A stretch of 64,000 nucleotides of DNA from assembly GCF_000283155.1 (NCBI RefSeq), contig NW_004454210.1:4311620-4375619 (forward strand). Reading direction: 5' to 3'. The stretch comes from Ceratotherium simum simum. Its lineage: Eukaryota > Chordata > Mammalia > Perissodactyla > Rhinocerotidae. Under the pieces are notes generated by a model. The model saw only the letters and a program-made list of their open reading frames with translations, ran no database searches and had not been told where the DNA came from. Each line of letters begins with the position of its first letter. The stretch's first letter is position 1. This document shows positions 1 to 12,119 of this stretch, one piece after another. The position numbers and the translations under genes were made by a program.

Positions 1-62
1 GAACCCGGGCCGCCAGCAGCGGAGTGCGTGCACTTAACCGCTAAGCCACAGGGCCGGCCCCC
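1..62 (-). mobile_element. ERE SINE, partial, cut by window start
   Basis: The sequence ends in ctaagccacagggccggccc, the reverse complement of the tRNA-like 5' head of equine ERE SINEs. It also holds the cacttaaccgctaag motif, the reverse of the A-box region. Only the head is inside the window and the tail lies to the left. It is non-coding and shows that the host is a perissodactyl. Confidence 0.9.
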
Positions 63-64
63 AA

Positions 65-245
65 ACTTCCCCTTTTTATAAGGACATCAGCCATATTGGA
101 TTAGGGGCCTATCCTACTCCAGTATGACTTCATTTTAACTAATTACATTGACAATGACTCTATTTCCAAATAAGGTCACATTTTGAGGTACTGGGAGTAG
201 GACTCCAACATATGAATTTTTGGGGGACACAATTCACCTTATAAC
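65..245. repeat. Old placental interspersed repeat, family unresolved
   Basis: The stretch contains phrases shared by many mammalian repeat copies, such as ccaaataaggtcacatttt and gggggacacaattca. I recognise it as a dispersed ancient repeat, possibly of LTR type, but cannot name the family. No coding potential is visible. Confidence 0.5.
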
Positions 246-356
246 AATATACATGAAAGTTTGTTATGAAGATGAAAAGAGTTGATGTATGTAGAGAGTG
301 TAAAACATGGGTACATAGAAAATGATAAAGTTTTAGGTCTTATTACTACTACCATG

Positions 357-495
357 AGTCAGATGGAGACGCTGGTGCTCAGAGAGGTGGAGTGACATTC
401 CTAAGGTCACATAGCCAATGAATGGCAGAATCAGGACTTCAGCCCAGGCATGGCTGATCCCAAAACTTCTGCACTATGTGTCTTTACCACCTAAA
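357..495 (-). repeat. MIR SINE fragment
   Basis: The order 'gctcagagaggtggagtgacattcc', 'aaggtcacatagccaatgaatgg', 'cagaatcaggacttc' (each shortened here) is the reverse-complement MIR core: the gagg...aaggtcacac...tggcagagcc pattern. The copy is diverged and its edges are approximate. Confidence 0.75.
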
Positions 496-2414
496 GAGGA
501 AAGAAGAGAGAAATTCATATTTCAGGCTCCATTTAGAAGAAGAGGCTCAGCTGGGTACAATTATATACAAAGACTGTTCTGAAACTTGTGTTCAGTACTT
601 CAGTTGCATACTTGCATTGCATATAAATTTTCTTATTTTCAAGTAACATATTTAAGATAAAATGGCTGTCGATCGAAATGAAATTTAAAGGAAAAATAAA
701 CTCTAAATTATTGCATCATTTTACTTTCCTCTTATTTTTCCTATCATTTATTTATTGCATTGTATCACTTATGCTCCATTTTCCTTCTTGCTATTTGTTC
801 CACTTAGTATTGCCCAAAGCCAGCACCCACATCTCCTTATCAGGGCTGCCCTCCTAGTAAGGTCTCCTATTGGCTGTTTTCCTTTCCTCCCCATCAAAAC
901 TTACCTGTCCTATGTCCCATTCTCATACCAGGGCTCTCACCCAGGTGTCCTGGTTAAAAAAAAAAATCAATGAAATAAGCTTTGCTGGGGCATATGTGTT
1001 GTAGGCCCACAGAGTTCCCAAAGGCTGCCCCTCTGACAGCCTGGGAACAGTGGGTAGTGGGCTTTACACTCAGGGACAAGTGAGAGATGGTCATGACTAG
1101 GCAGGCTTGGTCACATTTTGAAGGTTGAGAACAGTTTACCCCCTCCAGCCTCAAGTCCAAGTCTTGAAATTTCTCAGTTTTCAGGGTGGCTAGTCCCATA
1201 TTCCCATCAAGGCCCTGCAACATGGGTCCTCACCCAGGAGATTCACCTCTCCAGTCCCATTTGGGAAGCCTTCCCTCCACATGGCAACATTTTTGGGGTC
1301 CAGGAAGAGAGATCTTGCTATAAACTCAGATGCCATCAGGCCCTGAGGAATTATGACCCTATTTTTCTTTTTTTCCAATGTGGTTCGTTGTGCAGCTAGT
1401 TCTCATTGGTTAAGCTGAAACGAGGATTCTTTGGGAGTTTGGAAGGAAATTTCTTCACATTTTCCATTCCTTTCTTCCCAGAGACAGTTTGCTGGCAGAG
1501 TAATGGCCACTTCTCTCCACAGCCAGATGAGAAACAGAGCTTAAGGCAGAGGCGAGAACAACGCTTATGTGGCCAGCACCATTCCTTGGCATTTAAAAAA
1601 GTCAGTCCAACTTGGGGTCATTTTTTTTTTTTTTTTTACAAGTGAAGGAAAATGCAAAACTTAAAAAGCACCCAGTCCCAAGAGGAATGAAAACTGCTCT
1701 TTGGGGAGAGCAGATTGTAGCTGAGATGACAGATGCCATGTTTCTCTTTCCTCCTCGGTCATTGATGCTTGCCTATCCCCATCACAGCCTGGCCTCTGTC
1801 TCTGATGTTGGACACGTGCACATTCATGTGGTCTGAGGCGTGGTCCTCGCCTGCTCCTCACCAAAGACTCGCTCATCCTGGCCCGGGTGCCCCAGGGATC
1901 TCCGAGAAGCACATCTCTTGTGGGGACAGCCCCATCTTCCCGTTCGCAGCCACCCCTCCCGCAGGGGTTACGCTGCCCAGCCGCAGTCCCCAAATCACTC
2001 ACATGGTGCTGTCCCTTCCTGCTGTTCCTCCCTTCTGGCTGTGATGGTGGAAGGACAACAATTCTAACTTTAAAGGGCTTCTGCAGGCTTTTACAATCGC
2101 TGCCTCAAATTTAATCTTTCACTTTCCATTAAGTTCGTGCTTAAGAAATTGCTATAATTTTTAAAGAAAATGATATAAAACCAACATCTGTACATAGTTA
2201 AAATAAAAAAGCAGACAGTGTTACAGAAAGGCTGACAATGGAAAGCTCCCATCTCTCATGCCATGGCCACCCACAAGTCCTGATTTCTAGAGGAAACCAC
2301 TCCTTATTGTTGCTTTCTTTCCTTTTTAAATTTGGTTTTTATTTTATTTTATTTTATCATGGTTTAATGAGTGAAATAGTTCTACAAAGCTTGTTACTAA
2401 AACAACAGTGTAAG
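496..2414. other. Intergenic DNA with no recognised gene
   Basis: Only short open frames occur and none resembles a known protein. There is a T-run near 1621-1637. CpG content rises modestly around 1800-1990 without forming an island. I see nothing functional to name here. Confidence 0.6.
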
Positions 2415-2572
2415 TTTCTTTTTGGGATGATGAAAATAATCTAAAATTAGATTGTGATAATGGTTGCATAACTCTGTAAATATACTAAAATCCATTGAAT
2501 TGTGCACTTTAAATGGAAGAACTTTAAGGTATATAAATTATATCTCAATAAAGCTGCATAAAAAGAGGAGGA
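2415..2572 (+). mobile_element. L1M 3' end fragment
   Basis: The signature gtgataatggttgcataact, then ttgtgcactttaaatgg and atatctcaataaagctg is the typical terminal part of older mammalian L1 elements in sense orientation. It ends in an A-rich stretch. The copy is heavily truncated and non-functional. Confidence 0.75.
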
Positions 2573-3165
2573 CGATAAATACTTCCAAGAAAAGCGGTCT
2601 CTTGGCTATCCTCTTTCCCCATCCCCCACCACTTTCTCACTTCCCAGAGGCAACCACTTTCAATTAGTGTGATATTTTCCTCCATATCTCTAACTATTCT
2701 TGATTACTCAGTTTTAGGCATTCACTATTGACTTCCTATTAAAAAAAGATGAGGCTTTAACTTTCTGTCGTATTACTTACCCTGGCTCCCACCACACCAA
2801 ATGCACACGTCCCATCCCCTATCCTTCCAATACAGAGTTATACATATTTTGGGTAGCTCAGTATTCTGTGTTTACATTAGTATGAGGACGAAAACTCCAT
2901 TGTACAGCACGGAGGAGGGCATCCGAGGGTTTAACTGATTCTTTGTCAATTTTCTATTTTTTTTCCCCCTCTCACTCCCACTTCCAGAGGTACCTGGTAT
3001 GGCTGATTCCCAAATCTTTTGAGGCATCCATAGTGTAAATTGTTTTATTGAGGCTTTCTCCACTATGTTCTCTGAACACATTTTTTTTTTTTGAGAGAGA
3101 TCCCTAGATTATTTATCACTCATCCATCTGCTGTCTGATTTCTCAAATTTTATTTTCTCATCTCC
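2573..3165 (-). mobile_element. Probable L1M 3'UTR fragment, antisense
   Basis: The text cccagaggcaaccactttc and the surrounding AT-rich sequence resemble the antisense strand of L1M 3'UTRs (the '..tggcaaccact..' pattern). The match is diverged and the boundaries are uncertain. No gene is visible. Confidence 0.4.
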
Positions 3166-3594
3166 CATTCTCTTGTTTTAAAATCAAATTTATTGGGGCC
3201 AGCCCAGTGGTGTAGCAGTTAAGTTCGCATACTCTGCTTCAGCGGCCTGGGGTTTGCAGGTTCGGATCCCAGGTGCGGACCCTACTCACTGCTTGTGGAG
3301 CCATGCTGTGGCAGTGTCCCATATAAAGTAGAGGAAGATGGGCACAGATGTTAGCCCAGGGCCAATCTTCCTCAGCAAAAAGAGGAGGATTGGCATGGGA
3401 TGTTAGTTCAGGGCTAATCTTCCTCACACAAAAAAAATCAAATTTATTTAGATATAATTCATATGCCATACAATTCATCCATTTAAAGTGTACAATTCAA
3501 TGGCTTTAGCATATTCACAGAATTGAACATTCATCACCACAATCGATTTTAGAACATTAAAATTTCTTTTTCTTCATGAGTTGATGCCTTAAAG
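3166..3594 (-). mobile_element. L1M 3'UTR fragment, split by an ERE
   Basis: Positions 3445-3560 (tagatataattcatatgcc, tttaaagtgtacaattcaat, catcaccacaatcgatttt) carry the well-known antisense L1M 3'UTR pattern. A younger ERE SINE at 3195-3434 interrupts it, so the L1 piece predates the SINE. Confidence 0.75.
3195..3434 (+). mobile_element. ERE1-type SINE, complete, with target duplication
   Basis: The element starts with ggggccagcccagtggtgta, the tRNA-Ser-like head of ERE. It continues through ggttcggatccc (B box) and two gaggaag/ttagctcaggg modules, and ends in an A-rich tail. It is flanked by a perfect direct repeat, aaatcaaatttatt, at 3181-3194 and 3435-3448, the product of L1-type retrotransposition. 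The tRNA head provides an internal RNA polymerase III promoter in active copies; activity here is unknown. Confidence 0.95.
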
Positions 3595-3604
3595 CTTCCT
3601 TTAG

Positions 3605-3927
3605 GGGCTGGCCTGGTGATGTAGTAGTTAAGTTTGCGCTTTCCGCTTCAGTGGCCTGGGGATTGCTGGCTCGGATCCTGGGCGCAGACCTACTCACTGC
3701 TCATTGAGCCATGCTGAGGTGGTGTCCCACGTAGAAGAGCTACAACTCTACAACTATGGTACACAACTATGTACTGGGGCTTTGGGGAGAAAAAAGAAAA
3801 AGAGGAAGACTGACAACAGATGTTAGCACAGGGCCAATTTTCCTCAAAAAAAAAAAAACCCAAAAAACAATGATTGCAATTAACTGAAAAATACTAAATA
3901 TAAAAAATTCCATGATTTAAAAAAAAA
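3605..3927 (+). mobile_element. Composite ERE SINE with long 3' extension
   Basis: The head gggctggcctggtgatgtag and B-box-like ggctcggatcctgg are followed by the 'ctactggggctttgggg' module and then the 'gatgttagcacagggcc' module. After a first A-run (3845-3857) comes about 60 bases of other sequence (3858-3918) and a second A-run. The flanking duplication (aaagcttcctttag at 3591-3604, aaagcctcctttag at 3928-3941, one mismatch) encloses the extension, so it was inserted together with the SINE. Confidence 0.85.
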
Positions 3928-3941
3928 AAAGCCTCCTTTAG

Positions 3942-4379
3942 TGTATCTGTAGTGGGATTTCAGGAGGTAGTAGAAGCTAACACGTGTATTCAATCTGTCA
4001 TATTTTACCAGCACATCTACTTGATACCTTTTAATCACTTCTTGATTTATTAAATTTAGACCTTATCTAATGGCTTCTTGCTCTAACAGATGAAGATCGA
4101 ACTCAGTGACACTCTCCCACTATAGTTACAGCACTATTTTTAGTTCCTTCCTTAACTATCTTTGTAATTTTAAATACTTTGATCACCTCTTTATTTCTTG
4201 TTCTATCAACTATGGCTAGCATCTTGTAACACTATATATATTCTTTTGAATATATTCTTTTTTATTTACATTTCTTCTTCACTTACACCTCTCAGCTTGT
4301 CATCTGTAGTTTTTCCTTTGCATTTTTAAGGCTAATACATTCATAACTATAACCATAATTAATTTTCATGCTTTGCCTA
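3942..4379. other. AT-rich intergenic DNA, nothing recognised
   Basis: No reading frame of note and no clear repeat signature. It may be further diverged L1 sequence. Confidence 0.5.
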
Positions 4380-5520
4380 TATGTTGATCCAAAAGTTAAA
4401 AATCAATAATAAAATTTTTAATATTATGAATATGTAAATATTTTCATTGCATATCTAACTAGAGAATTCTGATTACATTTTATTTTTTGTTCAGATTTTA
4501 GTTTTTACTGGAGTTTTTAACTGCCTTTCTTTTCTTCTTGCATTGTCTGCCTGAATTACAAGCTTAAGTTCTTCTAACTAACCAATAATAGTGTCATATC
4601 TATAGAATCCACCCTTTTCCTTGATTTTTATTCTCTGGAGGCCTCTGTTGTCTTGCTCCAGGCTGGAGTGATTCCTCTATCACTGTGCTGAACAGCTTTT
4701 ACTCTGGAATTTTAACCTCCTGGGTTGAACTTGTTATTTCCTGGACCCTGAGTCTTCCTGTTTCTTGTTTTACTCTCTTATTTTGCTGGAGTACACCCTC
4801 AAGTATATTCATAAAGAGATAGTAAATTTTTCCTTCCTTGGAGGTCTGAAAATGTGTTTGTCTTAATTTTATACTTGATTGATAGTTTGGCAGGGTATAT
4901 AATTCTATGTTGAAATTAAATTTTTCTCAGAAGCTTGAAAGCTTTGTTCCAATGTTTTCTAGAATCCAACATTTCTGATGCAAGGTCTGATACTGATCTG
5001 GTTCCTGTTCTCCTGTAGACAATTTTATTTTCCCTTCCTGGAAGCTTTTAGGATTTTTTCCTTTATCCTTGTGGGTCTTGAAATTTCATAATTTGTATCT
5101 CTCTTTCTCTCCTTTTGTGCAGTGCATTTGGTTGACCCTTCAATCTAAAGACTTGTAGCTTTCAACTCTGGGATTTTGGGGTACAAGTTAAAAATAATTT
5201 CCCCTTCTGTTTTCTATACTCTCTCTCTCTTTTTTTTTCTTTCTGGGACTTCTACAAGTCAGATGGCTTAATCCCCTATGTCTCATATTTTTTCTTTTAT
5301 TTAATATTTTCCTTTCTTTTTATTTTCTTTGCTAAAAGATTGTCTTAACTTTGTTTTCCAATCATTCTGACAATTTCTAAATTTTTTTCTGGATTTTTCC
5401 TTTTATTCATAGTATCTTGTTATTATTCTATGTGACATTGTCTCAAATCTCTCTGAGGCTACTAATTAGAGATCTGCTCTGTCTCTGAATTACTCATTTG
5501 TTATTGCTTGTGTTAGTCTT
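4380..5520 (-). mobile_element. Diverged L1-like AT-rich block, antisense
   Basis: The passages ttggcagggtatataattct and gaagcttttaggattttttc recall the antisense strand of old L1 elements, where '..gctgggtatagaattct..' is common. The block is T-rich on this strand. Assignment rests on weak similarity and the edges are rough. Confidence 0.45.
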
Positions 5521-6389
5521 TTTCTTTTGCAGTGTAGGCTTACCTCTGAAGTCTATTGAGTTTTAGTTGTTTGGTTGTATTTAAGAATGAGGCAATAGAA
5601 AAAGGCAATTGACAGGTCCGTGTGTGGGGGAAGAGCTTGTCAATCGGTAGGCTTTGCTTTAAAGAGAGTGGGCGGGAAGTTGGACCTTACCAGGGAGATT
5701 CCAAATGCCCGGTACTGGCCACCTTAGTTTTTCCACTCTTAAAAGAGACAAACTCTCTGTTTTGTTTGTTTGGGGGTAGGGAGGGAGTGATTAGAGACTA
5801 TCACACTTCTAGGAGTTCTGCACAAGGTGGAGGCTGGAGGTAAGTTGGGGGACAACTGTTTTATGTCCAGACTTTCCATTAATTTTCTTGTTTTCAGCCC
5901 TTCGTCTTATGCCCCCTCTCTAACACCTGGCATTTCTGAGTTGGGAGCTTCTCTGTGGCTGTTCAGGGCAGAGGTCTCCCTGTTTAGCTGTGGCTCCCTC
6001 CATGAGTCCTATAGGCTGTAGCATCCTCCACCCTGTTTCATCCCTTGCCAGATTCATATGTATTGTTTTCTTTCAGAAATTTATCAAAATCCATTGTCCA
6101 TTGATGGATAGTCCCACTTACTTTGTTGTGATGGACTTTTAAATTTTTCACTGTCATTTTGATGAGGTCTTGCAAGGGAGTGACAATTAGTAGTGTGCTG
6201 TCTTGAATTAGAAACTCTTAGTTTTGATAAGTGTAGTAGAAAGATCTTGGATTCATTGACAGATCTGGGTTCTAGTTATATAGTTCAATGCATTTTTATG
6301 CCCCTTCATCCCTTCTAGCTATGGCATTGCTATTATGTGGAAGACTAGAGAAGCATTCAGAAGAGTGGGCTAAACAATTCATCTTTCTG
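5521..6389. other. Intergenic DNA, no gene recognised
   Basis: Short frames at 5622-5843 and 5827-6021 carry no recognisable domain. No promoter, CpG island or clear repeat is visible. Confidence 0.5.
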
Positions 6390-7960
6390 AGGCCTAGATG
6401 CTAATGAGCTCTACCATGTATGTGGTTTTGTGTTAAGTGCTGGAGAAACAAAGATGAATTAGTCTCTTCCTGTCAGGTAGTTGGGGTGAGGGTTGGATAA
6501 AGACAAAAGAATAAGATTTTATGGTGAGTCCAATGACAGAGATATGTAACGGTGATGTACCAAAATAGAGGAAGGTGAAATAATGGAACGTTTCACAGAG
6601 GAAGTAATATTTAAGCTTAAATAAGAGTTCTCCAGATTGACAAGGGAGAGGGAAGGCATTCCAGGCAGAGGGAAGAACATGTACATAAGCATGGAGTCAT
6701 GACGGAGCTTAGTGCTTTCAGGGAATATGTAATAATTCCATATAACTGGATAGAGCATAGGTGCTTGCGGAGGAATGATGACAAGTGAGACTAGGAAGTT
6801 AACAATGGCAGCTAACATGTCTCATCTGTACAATTACTATGCACATTTACAGATGAGGAAACTGAGGCACAGGGTCACATGACCTTAAGGTCCCTCAGTT
6901 AATAAGTGGGGGAGCTGGGATTTGATCCCTGACAGTCTAGCTCTAGAGCTCATTTCTTTTGCTCAGTGGTTACATAATCATGGGTTTTGTTAAGTAGTTT
7001 GGGCTTGTTCCTACAAACAGGCTTTAAGGTAGGGGAGTGACATGATCAGTGTTGTGTTTTAGAGACATAATTCTGGAGACATCACTTGGAAGCATGTTAG
7101 GCCAGACTCAGGGAGCCGAGAGAGCAAGTTAGGGGATAATTACACCATGTATCAGGCAATGGATAATCGCTCCTGAATTTAGAAAGGAAATGAGGCTGCA
7201 ATGGAAGAGGCTATTATGAAAGTTATTTTGGAGACAGAAGCAACAGAACTTGGTCACTGAAGAGAGGTGGGAGTTATGAGAAGATGGGGTCAAGATTCGG
7301 TGGCTGAGCCATTGGTGGTTTGTTATATTTGGGAGTGCAAGATGAGCACACTTGGCAGAGGAGAGAGAAAGAGAATGAGTCAGTGTTGAACATGGTGCAA
7401 TTGAGGCGACGGTACAATATCCAGGTAATCATGTCCAGAAGTGGTTGGAAACATGGGTGTGGAATGCTGGGGAGACGTCTATGTTGGAGTTTCAGATTTG
7501 GGAGTCACTGGATCATAAAGAAAATTGAAATCATGGGTGCGGATATGAATAGATTATGTGGGATGAAGAGAGCCAAGGTCAGAGTCCTGGGAAGCATCAG
7601 AATTTATCAGGATCGTGTCTGTGAAGTTGGTTGTGACACCTTGAGAAGAGGTGGAGGGATGTAGGTGGAGGGACAAGTGAGGAAGATTCCACTACTGCCT
7701 CTGGGCCCCATGGTGTGTGGGGTTGAGGGCTGTAAGGGAGGTGGCCTCAGGGGACAGCCAGGTGTCTGAAGAGCAGAAGCAGGAGGCCAGTGGTGGAGCA
7801 GTGATGGAGAGAGGAGTTTTCCTAGAAATGAGGACTCCAGAGGGAAAAAGAGGAAAGCGGTGGCAGGGAGGATAGCATTCAGAAGTGTGGGGGAAGAGAG
7901 GACACTTGACCGTGAGTTGAGTGACCGAGGGCACCAGAAAGAGTGGAGGAGGGAGGAGTG
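6390..7960 (+). repeat. Long ancient interspersed repeat, with MIR inserted
   Basis: A string of phrases found in many mammalian copies runs through this block: ggcattccaggcagaggga near 6654, ggggagtgacatgatcagtg near 7033 and tttgggagtcactggatca near 7496. The order and purine-rich style fit one old LINE-like unit whose family I cannot name with certainty. The 114-codon frame at 7320-7664 belongs to this repeat and is not a gene. Confidence 0.55.
6780..6965 (-). repeat. MIR SINE fragment
   Basis: The sequence acagatgaggaaactgaggc, then gtccctcagttaataagtgg and gagctgggatttgatccc is the reverse-complement MIR pattern. It lies inside the larger old repeat. Confidence 0.85.
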
Positions 7961-8539
7961 GGAGCCATTCCAAACTGGCCTCTCTTCTCTCAACTATTCC
8001 CAGTTTCTAGTCCGCTCAAGTGGCTGCCTGTTGCTGTAGGTGGTGGTCAGCCCTTATAGATCTACAGGGTTGAATCTGGGTTCCCGAAGTGCTAATGTGC
8101 AAGAAACACTGTGTGAATTTACATCCACTTATTTGTCTTCCCCTGACCTGAGGACAGATGTAGAAACAGTAAGCCTAGCCAGCCAAAGTAAGCAGAGAGG
8201 CTTAAAAATCCAAACCTTTTTTCTGTTTTAACTGGAACGTCAGGACCCAGCTTCATTCCTCCAATCTGTTCCAGTCCAAAGGAAAATCGGCCATCTCTGG
8301 CCTCACATTATAGAGCAGAGCATGATGACTGCATGTCCCGTGTCTGATTGGCTGGTCTGGACCACCACACATCCCGGTCCCCGGCCACTCCTGAGGCTCC
8401 TCCAGACTCCACGCAGGTGTCTTCAGTGGTTTCTGAGTATCTCCCGAACTTCTCACAACAGCCCATCTGGTAGGTACTATATGGGTCTTGTTTGCAACTA
8501 GAAAAAAAGGAAGCTCAAGATCACATGAATACTAAGTGG
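7961..8539. other. Intergenic DNA, no gene recognised
   Basis: Contains only short open frames, without recognisable motifs or repeats. Confidence 0.5.
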
Positions 8540-8960
8540 GAGAAGTAGAATTTATTTAATTAAACTTTTCTTTTGTTGTGAAATATTTCAAACAAACAGA
8601 AATCTTCCAAGAATAACGTATCTGGTACCTTCTGTGCCCACTGATAGCTCTATAAGACTCTAAGCTTAAGCCATCTCTGCACCAGATTTTTTAAAGAAAA
8701 TATTAACATATTCAGTTGAAGCTCTCTGTGTCTTTCCTCCTGCCGTTTTTCCCCTTCCTCTCTCTTTTGAGGTAACCACTATTTGAAGCTGGTGTTTATT
8801 ACTATATGCAAGTGTTTATATTGTTATTACATGTACTATGTTAAAAAACAATCTATGGTATTATTTTGCATGCTTTCAAGTGTTCCATAAATGATATCAA
8901 ACCCTGCATTTTTTTTTCTGGGTTCCATTTGAGTGTATTTAAGATACCCATTGGAGATCG
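8540..8960 (-). mobile_element. L1M 3'UTR fragment, antisense
   Basis: The order gtgaaatatttcaaacaaac, then gaggtaaccactatttgaag, then ttgcatgctttcaagtgttc follows the antisense layout of older L1 3'UTRs. It is non-coding and diverged. Confidence 0.6.
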
Positions 8961-9616
8961 TAGACCATGTTAACTTCAGCTGGCATTGAGAAATTAGCCT
9001 TTGTCAGCTCTGACATGAAGAGATCATAGTCTCTGAAAGTTCACTGTCTCGCAATTCCCTTCCAGCCCTGATAATTCAGAGCTCTAACTCCTTAGTTCCT
9101 AATTTGGATAGTTAGGTCAATTTCCTTGGATAATATTACAGTCTTTATTATTGGAAGTTTGTCTTGGTCAAGACTTTCTTGCCAAACCATTCTGTATAAT
9201 GAATGAAACATGAACAATATTTTCCACAGTGCAGAGGGGGCAAGGAGAGTCGGGGAGGGAAATGTGGATCAACCAAGAAGTCAGTAGATGTAGAAGTATC
9301 AGAATCTTCTTGACAATGTTTACAACAGTCTCAAGGTTCTTTATACTCCTATTTCTTCTTTATGAGTCTCTCTCATTTGGCACAAATAACCCTTCTGGTA
9401 TTGAGTCCAACAGGAAGTGGAATATTTGGGCTTTATTGAAGGTTATTGAAGGTTTTGCCTGAGGTTTTCCATGAGTCAGACAATGAAATAAAAAAATCAC
9501 AGCCATCTTCATCGATGATGAGCTCTTCAGCTTCTACAACAGTGATGTACAATGTTTTCTGCAGAATTCTAGAATGTCCAGACTTTTCTGCAATGCTGGA
9601 AATGTTCTATATCTAT
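8961..9616. other. Intergenic DNA, no gene recognised
   Basis: Short frames such as 9229-9462 have a hydrophobic run but no start context, splice sites or homology I recognise. Confidence 0.5.
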
Positions 9617-9785
9617 GCTGCACAGTACAGTAGCTATTAGCCACTAGCCAGATGTGGCTATTGAGCACTTGAAATATAGCTAATGGGACTGAATTTTAAA
9701 TTTTATTTAGTGTTTTAATAATTTAAATTAGAATAGCCTCATGGGCTTAATGACTACTGTATTGGACAGCAAAGTTCTAGAGAAT
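9617..9785 (+). mobile_element. MER5A-type hAT-Charlie DNA transposon relic
   Basis: The phrases tagctattagccactagcca, gatgtggctattgagcactt and gtattggacagcaaagttct are the classic MER5A sequence. MER5A is a non-autonomous element of the hAT-Charlie group, long extinct. No transposase is encoded. Confidence 0.85.
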
Positions 9786-10302
9786 TTAGACCAATATGCG
9801 TTGGGAGAGTTTCAACAAGTCTTAATAAATCAAATGAGTTCACATTAAATTGCAGCTGATTTATTTGCTCTTTCTTTTCCCAAATCTAAAGTTAATATAA
9901 GAAACTGGATAGCTTGGAAACTGTTGTACAGAGTATTGTTTCTCCAAGAGCTTCTGTTAATTTGTTGTTTGTAGCCAGCATATTCTTGTGATTTCATTGG
10001 TGTTGTTGAGTGCCAGGTACTGGTGGTGCATCTGCCTGCACCCACTGTCATTGTCCCTTGCTTCGAGCTCCCTCAGTCTGCAGCATCCTTCCTCAGTTCC
10101 ATTGATTCTGACTCCTTTAAATTCAGGTTGTCCTTAGCCTCCCTCTAGCACAGCCTCACTCTGGGAGATGGGCAAGAGTGGAGACCAGGACCTATGGAGG
10201 TCCTGATTCCAATCCTGGTTCTGAATTCTGCCTAAATCAGCTTTCATTTCTTTAAATTTTTATTTTGAAATAATTTTAGACTTACAAAAATGTTCCAAAT
10301 AG

Positions 10303-10496
10303 GGCTGGCCCCAAGGTGTAGTGGTTAAGTTCAGGGCACTCTGCTTCAGTGGCCCAGGGTTTGCGGGTTCGGATCCTGGGCATGGACCTACACCACTCGT
10401 CAGCCATGCTGTGGCAGTGACTCACATACAAAATAGAGGAAGATTGGCACAGATTTAGCTCAGGGCGAATCTTCCTCACCAAAAAAAAAAAAAAAA
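10303..10496 (+). mobile_element. ERE1-type SINE with target duplication
   Basis: The head ggctggccccaaggtgtagt, B-box-like ggttcggatcctggg and tail gaatcttcctcacc plus a 16-base A-run identify an ERE. It is flanked by gttccaaatag at 10292-10302 and 10497-10507. It is shorter than other copies because one of the two repeated 3' modules is missing. Confidence 0.95.
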
Positions 10497-10604
10497 GTTC
10501 CAAATAGAACAATGGTACAAAGAGTCCTGGAGTATATTCTTCACCCAGATTCCCATGTGTTCATGTCGTTAACATTTTACCACCTTTGCTTTATTCTCCC
10601 CTCC

Positions 10605-10690
10605 CCTTCTCTACATCTATGTCTACATCTATACCTGTATCTTTTTATATCTATTATCTATGTCTCTGACTCTCTCCATATATATATATT
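10605..10690 (+). repeat. Low-complexity CTAT/TA-rich tract
   Basis: Degenerate repeats of ctacatctat/atatctat run into a short (TA)n near 10678-10687. The tract has expanded inside the L1M 3'UTR block. Confidence 0.7.
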
Positions 10691-11720
10691 TCCCCTAAAA
10701 ACAGGGACGTTCTCTTATATAACTACAGTACAATTATCAAAATCATAAAATTAACATAAATACAGTACTATTATCTAACTGTAGACCTCTTTCAAATTTT
10801 TCCAGTTGCCCCAGTAGTCTCCTTTATAACAATAACAACAACAAAAATCTTCTGATCCAGTATCCAACCCAGGATCACACGCTACATTTGTTTTCTTGTC
10901 TCATTAGTCTCCTTTAATCTAGAACAGTTCTACAGTCTTTCTTTGTCTTTCCATGGTCTTGACATTTCTGAAGAGCATAGGTCAGCTATTTTGTAGAATT
11001 TCCCTCAGTTTGTGTTTGTTTGATGTTTCCTTGTGATTGGATTTAGCTTATACATTTTTGGCAAGACTATCACAGAAGCGATGTGTCCTCAATGCCTCAT
11101 ATACAGAAACACATGATATCAATTTTTCATTTGCAATTACTTGCTGCAGGTCCTATCTGCCAAGTTTCTCCATTATAAAGTTAATATTTTTCCTTTTGTA
11201 ATTAGTAAGTATCTCTGGTGAGATATTTTGAGACTATGTAAATATCCTGTTTCTCTTCATACTTTTGCCCATTAGTTTTAATATCTATTTATCATTCTTG
11301 CTTGAAACAATCATTACTATTGTGGTTGCCCTATGGTGGTTATCTAATTACATCATTCTTTCTGTAGTTGGAATTTATTTATGAACGTTCTATGGCAAGG
11401 AAGATTTTTTCTTTTAGATAAAATCTATCTACCTATCTTTATCATCTATCTGTCTTTCTATCTCAGTATGGACTCACAGATTCCTATTTCTTTCCACAGA
11501 TTATATTCTATCACCATTGCTATTTATTACGTTGCTAAGTTTTCCCAGATGTGGTTTTCCCTTCATTTTGGCTCCTTTGTTCTTTGACCTCCCCTCATCT
11601 TTTTCTGAGCAATTGCTTACTTTCTGGTGTAACAAAATGTTTCAGTCTTCTTATCTTGCACGTTTTGTGTACCAGCTCTGAAATCGGTCATTTCTTCAAG
11701 GGCCAGCTTTCATTTTGATG

Positions 11721-12119
11721 ATCACATGTTTGTAGAGTGAACAGGAGACAAAAGCCAAGGTAAGGAGCTGGGACCCTAAAAGACAGCATGACCCTACTGT
11801 ATGAATGAACCAGAAAAATACTCTGCCTTACAGATGGGAATAGCAAGGAAGCTTGCTTGTCAGTGTTGGGTTAAGGAAGAAAATTTTCTCTTGAGAATTC
11901 TTAACCATAAGCTGGCACTCACACAAGTTTGTAACCCAAATTTATGCTACCTGCATGATTCTAAATATCTTTAGGTCAGAATTTATTTTAAAATTGTTCT
12001 GGGTTGGTAATGATTCCAGATATTTGGAAGAAGCAAACATAAATCCTCTTCGGAGAAATGCAGTCACAACACAAACCTCAAGTTTTCCATGAATAAAGTT
12101 CTGAGGAATGTGGGCTCAC
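11721..12119. other. Intergenic DNA, nothing recognised
   Basis: No gene or clear repeat signature is visible here. It separates two L1-derived blocks. Confidence 0.45.

Larger units (their letters stand above)
10230..11720 (-). mobile_element. L1M 3'UTR block, split by an ERE
   Basis: A long collinear run of L1M 3'UTR phrases is visible: ttttgaaataattttagact, aacattttaccacctttgc, tctcttatataactacagta, ttgtagaatttccctcagtt and gactatgtaaatatcctgtt. The A-tail equivalent sits at the left as a T-rich start, so orientation is probably antisense. An ERE at 10303-10496 interrupts it. Confidence 0.8.

Noticed and set aside
3195..3270. Possible tRNA gene (A and B box-like sequences)
   Set aside because: The tRNA-like sequence is the head of an ERE SINE. 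The same holds for every other ERE in the window, so none was called as tRNA.
7320..7664. 114-codon plus-strand frame
   Set aside because: It lies within a long ancient interspersed repeat and has no recognisable domain or splice context.
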